From the NCBI RefSeq assembly GCF_018986435.1, contig NZ_JAHMIN010000002.1, positions 84,301 through 148,300 of the forward strand: a stretch of DNA of 64,000 nucleotides. The letters are read 5' to 3'. Position 1 is the first letter of the stretch. Every line of letters begins with the position of its first letter. The notes under the pieces were generated by a model. It did not search any database. It saw nothing but the letters and a program-made list of their open reading frames with translations, and was not told where the DNA came from. Source of the DNA: Hahella sp. HN01. Lineage in GTDB: Bacteria; Pseudomonadota; Gammaproteobacteria; Pseudomonadales; Oleiphilaceae. The translations under genes were made by a program, and so were the position numbers. Positions 57,436 through 64,000 of this stretch are shown one piece after another.

Positions 57436-57843
57436 ATGGCCTCGATTAATCCTGACTGGGAAGAACTTGCCGAATTGATAGCCCGGATGCCAGCGGATCA
57501 GCCCGTTGTAATGCTGAACCTGCTGAAGTTTCATGAGGTCGCCGCCTATGCGGACGCCTCCGTCCATTGCAGTGGTAGAGAAGCCTACGCCACCTACTCA
57601 CAAACCGCGCTGCAGAAAGTGCGCGAAGTCGGCGGCGAGTTGCTGTGGATGGGACGGGCCCAGGCGTCTGTGATCGCGCCAGCGGGAGAGACATGGGATG
57701 AGGTTCTGTTGGTGCGTTATCCCTCCATCCAGGCATTTCGCCGCATGTTGTCCATGCCTGACTATCAAGCCTGCGTCATTCACCGCACCGCCGCGTTGGC
57801 TGACTCCCGTCTGATCGCCACCACGGAGCATGATCCACAATGA
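57436..57843 (+). CDS. DUF1330 family protein
   Basis: 135 residues, cytoplasmic. The dimeric alpha/beta-barrel pattern is visible: PVVMLNLLKFHE, YSQTALQKVREVGGELLWMG, WDEVLLVRYPSIQAFRRMLSMPDYQ. Some relatives act on small aromatic or dihydroxy compounds but most have no known role. It follows thiDE by 68 bases; co-transcription is possible, a link to thiamine is not shown. Confidence 0.8.
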   Translation: MASINPDWEELAELIARMPADQPVVMLNLLKFHEVAAYADASVHCSGREAYATYSQTALQKVREVGGELLWMGRAQASVIAPAGETWDEVLLVRYPSIQAFRRMLSMPDYQACVIHRTAALADSRLIATTEHDPQ

Positions 57844-57942
57844 AAATGCGGAGGTCGTCGGGAGATAAATTGAACAATTTGTGTTCAGGGTCAATACTAA
57901 AAACGCCTGAAATGGAAAATCACAGTATTCGGGATCAATGCA

Positions 57943-58740
57943 ATGACCCTTTCTAGCGGCGAATACAGTCGGAGAACTGGCGTTCTGGGTATACTGCTAT
58001 GCTTGGCGCTCACCAGTGCGGCGCTCGCTGATTGTGATCGTCCACTATCCGTTGGCTGGGAGTCCTGGCGTCCCTACATGTACAAGAACGAGGAAGGGCG
58101 CCTGAGCGGTCTGGACATTGAGCTGATTCAGGCGGTGGCGGATCGAATGGGGTGTCAGCTGGAGTTTTCCGAAATCCCCTTCAAGCGGCATCTGCTGCAA
58201 TTACGTCAGGGTAAAATTGATCTCGCCACCTCGGTGCAGAAGACGGCGGCGCGTGAAGAATATGCATGGTTCTCAAAGACCTATCGCACCTCCGCCTCCA
58301 ATCTGATTATCCGCCGCGAAGACGCCGACCGTTACCACTTCAAATCCTTCAAGGAAATGACTCAGAGCCGTTTCAGGCTGGGCGTGACGCGGGGTTATTT
58401 CTACGGCGATGACGTCAACAAGTACATCGAGAAAGACGATGGACCGCTACATGTCGAAGACGTGGTGTCTGACGAACTGAACTTGATGAAGCTGCTGGCC
58501 AGGCGGGTGGACGGCATCTTCGCCGACCCCATCGTGATCTACAGTCTGGCCAGAGATATCGGCAGGAAAGACGAGATTGCGGTGCACCCTCTGGGTCTGG
58601 TTTCCGACACGTTTTACATCATGGGGAGTAAGGCTTCGGTATCGCCGAAAACCATGGAAAACCTGAATCAGGCATTGCAGAGCTTGCAACAGAGCGGCGA
58701 ATTCGACGCTATCGTTAATCGCTATCTGGAGGGAAGCTAA
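57943..58740 (+). CDS. Periplasmic amino-acid-type solute-binding protein
   Basis: 265 residues. Signal peptide to about 29 (ALA/DC). The SBP_bac_3 fold is evident: WRPYMYKNEEGRLSGLDIELIQAVADRMGCQLEF, KIDLATSVQKTAAREEYAWFSKTY, LARRVDGIFADPIVIYSLA. No ABC permease or ATPase gene lies beside it, so it may serve a remote transporter or act as a sensor-like orphan binder, common in marine gammaproteobacteria. Closed by a strong terminator. Confidence 0.88.
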   Translation: MTLSSGEYSRRTGVLGILLCLALTSAALADCDRPLSVGWESWRPYMYKNEEGRLSGLDIELIQAVADRMGCQLEFSEIPFKRHLLQLRQGKIDLATSVQKTAAREEYAWFSKTYRTSASNLIIRREDADRYHFKSFKEMTQSRFRLGVTRGYFYGDDVNKYIEKDDGPLHVEDVVSDELNLMKLLARRVDGIFADPIVIYSLARDIGRKDEIAVHPLGLVSDTFYIMGSKASVSPKTMENLNQALQSLQQSGEFDAIVNRYLEGS

Positions 58741-58771
58741 GGCGTCTCAGCATGGACGCCTTAGCTTTTTG
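58735..58771 (+). terminator. Strong rho-independent terminator
   Basis: AGCTAAGGCGTC and GACGCCTTAGCT form a 12-bp stem (containing the TAA stop of the binding-protein gene) followed by TTTT. Confidence 0.88.
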
Positions 58772-58780
58772 CGGCTTCCC

Positions 58781-60586
58781 TCAGGAAAACACCGTCTCCA
58801 CTTCTGCTTCGCCGCCGGTCTGCACTTGCCATTGCGACCAGTACATACCCTTGCGCTCCAGCAACTGGCGATGGCCGCCTTGCTCCACCACCTTGCCGTG
58901 ATCGACCACTACGATATTGTCCGCGTGGACAATCGTTGAAAGACGGTGAGCGATCATCACCACCGTGCGGCCATGGGCGATGTGTTTCAGCGAGCGCTGA
59001 ATCGCCGCTTCGGTCTCGTTATCAACGGCGCTGGTGGCCTCATCAAGCACCAGAATCGGTGGATCTTTCAACAGCGCGCGCGCCAAAGACAAGCGCTGGC
59101 GTTGGCCGCCGGACAGTTTGACGCCGCGTTCGCCGACAGGCGTATCCAGACCTTCAGGCAGACGCGCGATGAACTCCCAGGCTTCCGCCGTTTTGGCTGC
59201 GGAGATGATCTCCTCTTCGCTGGCGGTAGGACGGCCATAGGCGATGTTGTCGCGAATGCTGCCTTCGAACAGGAACACATCCTGACTGACCAGGCCAATG
59301 GCGCCGCGAAGCTCCTTGAGAGGCAGCTGTTCGATAGGCACGCCGTCCACCAGAATCGAGCCCTGCTTGGGTCTGTAAAAGCGCAGCAACAATTTGATCA
59401 GCGTTGACTTGCCGGACCCGGTGGCGCCGACCAACGCCAGGGTGGCCCCGGCTTTGACCTGCAAGTTGACGTTTTCCACGCCGCCCGCGCCAGCGGAGTA
59501 TTCGAAGCTGACATTCTGGAAGTCCACTTCGCCGCGCACAGGCTGCGGCAAGGAGCGCGAACCTTCATCGCGTACGTCGATGGGGGTTTCAATCACGCCC
59601 AGGATGCGTCGGGTGCTGGCCATGGCGCGTTCAAACAGATCCACGGTTTGCGCCAGATTGGTCAACGGCCACAGCAGACGCTGGGTCAGAAACACCAGCA
59701 CGCCATAAGCACCGGCGTTGAGTTCACCGGAAAGGGCCTGCATACCGCCCACGGTGAAGGTGGCGAGAAAGCCCGCCAGAATCGCCATCCGAATAACCGG
59801 AATGAAAGCGGAGCTGACTGCGATCGCCTTGCGGTTGGCCTGAACATAGGCGTCGCTGGCTTCGCGCAGGCGTTCGGATTCCTGCGCTTCCGCGGTAAAA
59901 CTCTTGATCGTGGCGATGCCGCCAATGTTATTAGCCAGACGGGACGCCAGCCCGCCCACTTTTTCACGCACGTCCGCGTACAGAGGATTGGCCCGTTTCA
60001 GGAAGAAGAAGGCGCCCCAGATAATGATAGGAATCGGGGTAAAGGCCAGCATGGCGATAAAGGGAGATATCGCCAGGAAGACGCCGCCGACGGCCACTAC
60101 CGTGACGAAAACCTGAATCAGGTTATTGGCGCCGCCATCGAGGAAGCGCTCCAACTGGTTGACGTCGTCATTGATGATGGAGACGAGCTGCCCGGAGCTG
60201 CGCGACTCGAAGAACGCCATATCCAGACGCTGGACATGGTCATAGGCGTCCTGTCTGAGATCCGCCTGCAATACCTGACCCAGGTTACGCCACATGATCA
60301 AGTGGAGGTATTCGAAAATGGACTCGCCGGCCCAAATGAAAAACGTCAAAACCCCTAACGCAAGAATTTGCTGCTGTGGGGTGTTGAATCCCATCGCGGC
60401 GACGAAACTCTGCTCTTTGTTCACCACGACGTCGATGGCGATACCGATGAGGATTTCTGGAGCGATGTCGAAGAGCTTGTTGATGATTGAACACGAACCG
60501 GCGGCGATGATGCGTCGCCGGTAGCCACGAGCGTAGCGCAGCAGGCTCAGCAGCGCCTGAAAGCTGGACTGGGATTGCGAGGCCAT
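58781..60586 (-). CDS. ABC exporter half-transporter (MsbA/LmrA type)
   Basis: 601 residues from the ATG at 60586 (AAGGA upstream); a further in-frame ATG at 60643 adds 19 basic residues and cannot be excluded. Six transmembrane helices at about 30-320, then an ATPase domain: Walker A GATGSGKST, LSGGQRQR signature, Walker B ILVLDEATSAVD and IAHRLSTI switch. It works as a homodimer exporting lipid, peptide or drug; the substrate is unknown. Single gene. Confidence 0.9.
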   Translation of the reverse strand: MASQSQSSFQALLSLLRYARGYRRRIIAAGSCSIINKLFDIAPEILIGIAIDVVVNKEQSFVAAMGFNTPQQQILALGVLTFFIWAGESIFEYLHLIMWRNLGQVLQADLRQDAYDHVQRLDMAFFESRSSGQLVSIINDDVNQLERFLDGGANNLIQVFVTVVAVGGVFLAISPFIAMLAFTPIPIIIWGAFFFLKRANPLYADVREKVGGLASRLANNIGGIATIKSFTAEAQESERLREASDAYVQANRKAIAVSSAFIPVIRMAILAGFLATFTVGGMQALSGELNAGAYGVLVFLTQRLLWPLTNLAQTVDLFERAMASTRRILGVIETPIDVRDEGSRSLPQPVRGEVDFQNVSFEYSAGAGGVENVNLQVKAGATLALVGATGSGKSTLIKLLLRFYRPKQGSILVDGVPIEQLPLKELRGAIGLVSQDVFLFEGSIRDNIAYGRPTASEEEIISAAKTAEAWEFIARLPEGLDTPVGERGVKLSGGQRQRLSLARALLKDPPILVLDEATSAVDNETEAAIQRSLKHIAHGRTVVMIAHRLSTIVHADNIVVVDHGKVVEQGGHRQLLERKGMYWSQWQVQTGGEAEVETVFS

Positions 60587-60735
60587 AGGATTCCTTGTGT
60601 ACAGACTGGAAGGGACGCGCCGCGCGCGGCGCGACAGACTCATCAGCCTATCCTGTGCCGGCGTAAATGCAAGTGGTAATTATTCTAATGAAGACAAGAA
60701 GATGGCGCTTAACGCCGGAGGGCATATTCAGGACG

Positions 60736-60765
60736 AAAAAAAACCGGAGACCATGCTCCGGTTTT
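60736..60765 (-). terminator. Terminator of the PEP-CTERM-like gene
   Basis: AAAACCGGAG and CTCCGGTTTT form a 10-bp stem around ACCATG; the adjoining A run reads as T on the minus strand. Confidence 0.85.
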
Positions 60766-60783
60766 CGTACGCCGCGGTAGGGA

Positions 60784-61458
60784 TCAGGCTTTGTTGGTTG
60801 CGCTTTTGCGGTTCAGTAAGAAGGCGCAGAAAGCAATCGCCAGCAGCGCTGGTACGCCGGGTTCGCTGACCGGTACGGACTCAGTTTCCAGCTTCAGTTT
60901 GATGTTGCCGCCGTTATAGCCCTTGTTGGAGTAGCCGAACAGGAAGTCAATGCCGTCATTGGCGGTGATCAGGCTACCGCCCAGAGCGAACAGGTCGTTG
61001 GCTGCGTTCAATGCAGTCAGCGCAGCGCCGTTCAGTACGATGTCGATGTAGCTGTAGTTGCTGCTCCAGGATACGCGGGTAGCGCCGAACAACTCACCGG
61101 AACCCAGGTCATTGTATGCGTTAACGCCGCCAAAGCCGGACAGCAAGGTGCTGATATCGGTGTTCACGTCAAACAGGGCGAACCACTCGGAATAATCGTT
61201 GGATTCGTAACCGTTGCATGGGTTGAAAATGCTCAAAGTGGCGGACACGATGGAGCCTTCCACTTCGCTCATGTCAAAGGCGAAGAAGTTGTTGTGCTTC
61301 TTGTCCGTGTAATAGTTGGTGTTGCTTGGCGAATGATAACCGTTGGACTTATACCAGCCGGAGTCATAAGCGTTTAAAACAACAGGCGTCGCCTGAGCGG
61401 CGCTGCTCAGGAAAGCGGTCAGCAGAAGCGAACAGATTGCGGCGTACAACTTTGACAT
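60784..61458 (-). CDS. Exported protein with PEP-CTERM-like sorting tail
   Basis: 224 residues. Signal peptide ending AQA/TP near 23. A beta-sandwich-like body (FFAFDMSEVEGSIVSATLSIFNP, YIDIVLNGAALTAL) resembles the DNRLRE/lectin-like ectodomains of exosortase targets. The tail reads SEPGVPALLAIAFCAFLLNRKSATN: a variant of the Pro-Glu-Pro motif (Ser in place of the first Pro), a hydrophobic helix and basic end. Family knowledge: such tails are cut by exosortase EpsH and go with exopolysaccharide production. No exosortase gene is in the window. Own terminator downstream. Confidence 0.75.
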   Translation of the reverse strand: MSKLYAAICSLLLTAFLSSAAQATPVVLNAYDSGWYKSNGYHSPSNTNYYTDKKHNNFFAFDMSEVEGSIVSATLSIFNPCNGYESNDYSEWFALFDVNTDISTLLSGFGGVNAYNDLGSGELFGATRVSWSSNYSYIDIVLNGAALTALNAANDLFALGGSLITANDGIDFLFGYSNKGYNGGNIKLKLETESVPVSEPGVPALLAIAFCAFLLNRKSATNKA

Positions 61459-61553
61459 GCGTTACCTTTACAAAAGCAGTTAGAAAGTCACGTTATAAAA
61501 CTGGCGGCAATTGTACGCGTTAGTTATTTAAATGTAGGTTAAACAATGTCAAA

Positions 61554-61576
61554 CGCAGTTACTGAGTGTAACTGCG
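61554..61576 (-). terminator. Hairpin behind the secreted nuclease/phosphatase gene
   Basis: CGCAGTTAC and GTAACTGCG form a 9-bp stem around TGAGT, with TTT following on the minus strand and CTTTT on the plus strand. Confidence 0.6.
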
Positions 61577-61620
61577 CTTTTAAGAAGAAAATCAGAGAGA
61601 AATCAGGAGAGGGCGCCTGC

Positions 61621-62877
61621 TCAGCGCAGACGGATATCCACCCAGACCAGGCGGTGATCGGAGCTGACGGCGCCGCCTTCGCCAACCAGACGATACAGCT
61701 CATCGTCAGTACTGGGCCAGAATACGCCGGAGTTGACGATCGTCAGGTCGGTGGAGGGCAATACATAGTCCGTGCGCAGGTTGCCCGGATTGGCGTCGGT
61801 AAAGTCTCCGGTGTCCTGCGCGCGGTTGCCGATCTGCAGGGCGTTGGCCTCTCCCTGCCTGAACGCGGCGTCCGCCGAGCCCGCGCTTAGAGGCGTATGT
61901 TTAACATTCACCCGTGGGTGCTCCAGCAATTGCGCCATGGGATTCTGGGTGGCGTCGCCGTCAAACGGGTCTGCGTTTTCGTCGCCCATGATCACAAAGC
62001 TTTCCCTATCGCTCAGCCCGCCGCGTCGACCTTCGTCATCCACAATGTAACGGCTGATGCGACGACCGGAAATGTAGTCCGCCCAAAAACGGATTTCATC
62101 ATGATTGCGGGTTCCGTTGCGGTCTTCCGGACCATCGAAAACAGGAGGCGTGGGGTGGCTGACCAGCGCGTGAATACGACGTCCACGAATATTGATCGGC
62201 GCGTCCCAATGACTCTTGGAAGACAAGCGCACCACTTCCAGCTCCTCGGGACTGAACCAGTCCGCAGGCGCGTCTGTGTCGGGATTGTCCGGCAGCAAGG
62301 CGTTGGGCATGTCCCGCCAGAGAAAATGCTGAAACGTGCGTGCCCGTTGCTCCTGAATGGGGTATTTGGATAACAGCAACATCCCGTACTGGCCTTCGAA
62401 GACGCCAAAGCCGAAAGCGTCGTTGGCCAGCTCGAATCCAGACTCGCCGACGACGCCGTCGTTATTGAGGTCAAAACCGGACGCCACGCCGGTGTTGGAT
62501 GGCGCAGAGTAAACGTAAGGGTAGATTGCCGGCGCAGCGCCATTCTGGCTGATCGACAGGTAATTCTGCTGGAACAGACGAGCGGCTTCTCCCGCGGCGT
62601 CGTAGTCAAATTCATTGATCAGCAGCACGTCCGGCTGAGTGCGCTGAATAATCTCCGCCACCGCCTGTATCTGGGCGTTGTCGCCGCTGTTCAGATCTGC
62701 GATGAGCTCTCCCGGCGCGGAACGGTTCAACGAAGCATTGAACGTGGCGAATCTCACTGTTTCCGTGGCGTGACGGTCACGCCAATGAGATTCAGCGGAA
62801 GCCAGGAAGGGATGAGCCGCCAGTGCGCCGCCCAATAAAAAGCGGGCTGCTGTCCCAAGCAGTTTGGACGCATTCAT
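61621..62877 (-). CDS. Exported endonuclease/exonuclease/phosphatase-fold protein
   Basis: 418 residues from the ATG at 62877 (GAGG site upstream); the open frame continues further upstream without support. Signal peptide to about 28 (ASA/ES). Catalytic-type motifs of the EEP superfamily occur in order: FATFNASL, LLINEFDYD, LVSHPTPP, IMGDENADP and SSDHRLVWVDIRL. DLNNDGVVGESGFE (about 120-133) looks like a calcium-binding dockerin-type loop. It may hydrolyse DNA, phosphoesters or lipids outside the cell; the substrate is not clear. Single gene. Confidence 0.85.
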   Translation of the reverse strand: MNASKLLGTAARFLLGGALAAHPFLASAESHWRDRHATETVRFATFNASLNRSAPGELIADLNSGDNAQIQAVAEIIQRTQPDVLLINEFDYDAAGEAARLFQQNYLSISQNGAAPAIYPYVYSAPSNTGVASGFDLNNDGVVGESGFELANDAFGFGVFEGQYGMLLLSKYPIQEQRARTFQHFLWRDMPNALLPDNPDTDAPADWFSPEELEVVRLSSKSHWDAPINIRGRRIHALVSHPTPPVFDGPEDRNGTRNHDEIRFWADYISGRRISRYIVDDEGRRGGLSDRESFVIMGDENADPFDGDATQNPMAQLLEHPRVNVKHTPLSAGSADAAFRQGEANALQIGNRAQDTGDFTDANPGNLRTDYVLPSTDLTIVNSGVFWPSTDDELYRLVGEGGAVSSDHRLVWVDIRLR

Positions 62878-63144
62878 GATAATCCTCTTTATGCAGCAAT
62901 ATTTGACATGTACGAAATGTGAACGGCGCGTCGCACTCTGGTCTTGCCAGATGAGAGCGGGGTTGGAATCGAGCCGTTGCGGGAAGACAACCAATGTCAA
63001 AGAGCCGCCGGGCCTGCTTACAGCTCGAATGGCAGGCCGGCGTTCGTTTCTAAGGGGCGTCGTCTCCAGTTATAGAGACGCATTATTAAGAAAAGATGAT
63101 AGCCGCAGGGCTACCGCTTCATTTTCTAAATAACGGTTACGCCC

Positions 63145-63567
63145 TTACTTTACGGTGATGGTGACTTTGTCAGACACCACAGGATGCGCGTGGGGCTGGT
63201 GCAAATGATCGCCCAGGATCAATTGCAGGGTGTGCTGTCCAGGCGGCAGTTCCAGTGTGGTTTCAGTCTGGCCGCCGCCAAAGTGTTTGACGTCCGCGCC
63301 CAGGGGCATATTCATGTCCGGCATCTTTTCGCCGTCGATGAGCAGGTGATGATGTCCGGTGTTTTCGCGCTCAACGCCAGCCGGCGCCACGCCCATGCCT
63401 TCCAGACCGAAGCGCACCACGAATTTGCTGGATACGGTTTCGCCGTCGGTTGGCGAGATAATATAGGCTTTGGCGTTTTCAGGGTTGGCGGTTTTGGGAA
63501 GGCCTGCGGCCATTGCAACGCTGCTGAGGCCAAGCAAGGATACGGAAAGTAAATGACGAATTTTCAC
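63145..63567 (-). CDS. Exported DUF4399 protein
   Basis: 140 residues. Signal peptide to about 20 (AMA/AG). The domain has AYIISPTDGETVSSKFVVRFGLEGMGVAPAG, ENTGHHHLLIDG and LGDHLHQPHAHPVVSDKVTITV: a small immunoglobulin-like fold with a cluster of histidines that could bind copper or another metal. Function is unknown in this family. A palindrome lies in the divergent upstream region. Confidence 0.9.
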   Translation of the reverse strand: MKIRHLLSVSLLGLSSVAMAAGLPKTANPENAKAYIISPTDGETVSSKFVVRFGLEGMGVAPAGVERENTGHHHLLIDGEKMPDMNMPLGADVKHFGGGQTETTLELPPGQHTLQLILGDHLHQPHAHPVVSDKVTITVK

Positions 63568-63658
63568 GGATTATCTCCATTATGTATGGTTGAGGTTGTT
63601 GCAGAAACTGTCGCCGGCCTGGTTATGGTTATAAATGCGTGGCCGATCTTCTTTGTGT

Positions 63659-63674
63659 CGCGCGTTAACGCGCG
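63659..63674. promoter_or_regulatory. 16-bp perfect palindrome in a divergent intergenic region
   Basis: CGCGCGTTAACGCGCG is fully self-complementary. It sits between the divergent DUF4399 and DUF2959 genes and could be a shared operator, or a chance GC-rich palindrome. Confidence 0.35.
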
Positions 63675-63841
63675 GGCTTTACTCCGAAGCGACATAATAT
63701 CGTTTTCCCCGTCAGGGTGGGTATAAATAGTTTAGGCCGCAGAGCGCGGGCTTCCGCGGTAGGCGGCTGATTTGCAGCGCCAGAGGTCAGGGCCTACAAT
63801 CCCCGGGCGCACTGTTATGAAATCAGGATAAGGAACTTGCC

Positions 63842-64000
63842 ATGTCTTCTCTGTTAGTCCGTCTACCACTGCTGATCTGTCTGTTGCTGGGACTGTCCGC
63901 GTGTCAGAGCGCCTATTACAGCGCCATGGAAAAAGTGGGCGTGCATAAGCGCGACATTATGGTGGATCGCGTCGGCGCGGCCCGTGACGCTCAGGAGGAG
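63842..64000 (+). CDS. DUF2959 lipoprotein, 5' part only
   Basis: The first 53 codons are in the window; the gene runs off the end. Signal peptide with lipobox LSAC (Cys21), then QSAYYSAMEKVGVHKRDIMVDRVGAARDAQEE, the conserved opening of the DUF2959 family of coiled-coil lipoproteins. ATAAGGAAC gives the ribosome site. Function of the family is unknown. Confidence 0.85.
   Translation, partial: MSSLLVRLPLLICLLLGLSACQSAYYSAMEKVGVHKRDIMVDRVGAARDAQEE

Overview
The window looks like chromosomal DNA of a marine gammaproteobacterium of the Oceanospirillales/Hahella type. Reasons are a GC content in the mid-50s by eye, many large outer-membrane and secreted proteins, Tat-exported redox enzymes, and families (DUF2339, DUF4105, DUF692, DUF839/PhoX) common in that group. 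The genus is an inference from memory; no search was run. I see no tRNA, rRNA, CRISPR array, insertion sequence or prophage.

Layout. 0-6 kb: an autotransporter-like barrel protein and a very large surface lipoprotein with nine Ig-like repeats and a kelch-like C-terminus. 6-8.2 kb: a compact minus-strand cluster of a Tat-signal peptide with a CPTC motif, a DUF692 (MbnB/TglH-type) iron enzyme and a partner protein; this is the best candidate for an undescribed peptide-modification system. 8.4-10 kb: uridine kinase, then a gene-poor stretch ending in a strong orphan terminator. 10-12.8 kb: periplasmic rhodanese and a SorAB-type sulfite dehydrogenase pair. 12.8-18.3 kb: a complete NAD-reducing [NiFe]-hydrogenase operon, hoxFUYHW-hypA. 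18.4-28.4 kb: a sirtuin without zinc ligands, a glutathione peroxidase, a double thioredoxin-fold protein, a haem sensor beside a Ser/Thr kinase, a PstS-OmpA fusion behind a near-perfect Pho box, and SrkA. 28.7-42.4 kb: DUF2339 membrane giant, dienelactone hydrolase, PhoX, fatty-acid desaturase, secreted endonuclease I, small metabolic genes, KptA and PdxJ. 42.6-48 kb: a tandem pair of paralogous secreted proteins of unknown family, the first broken by a one-base shift in a G7 tract, then DUF4153. 48-51.5 kb: small lipoproteins and a DUF4105 protein of lower GC. 51.6-57.4 kb: a thiamine operon (TPP riboswitch, thiC-thiO-thiS-thiG-thiDE). 57.4-64 kb: DUF1330, an amino-acid-type binding protein, an ABC exporter, a PEP-CTERM-like protein, a secreted nuclease/phosphatase-fold protein, DUF4399 and the start of a DUF2959 lipoprotein.

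Themes. Phosphate scavenging is represented by PstS-OmpA, PhoX and a secreted nuclease, the first with a clear PhoB site. Lithotrophic or redox flexibility is represented by sulfite oxidation and H2/NAD+ exchange. Four proteins carry visible twin-arginine signals (7801-8163, 10975-12291, 31922-32782, 32964-34880), so Tat export matters for several of these systems.
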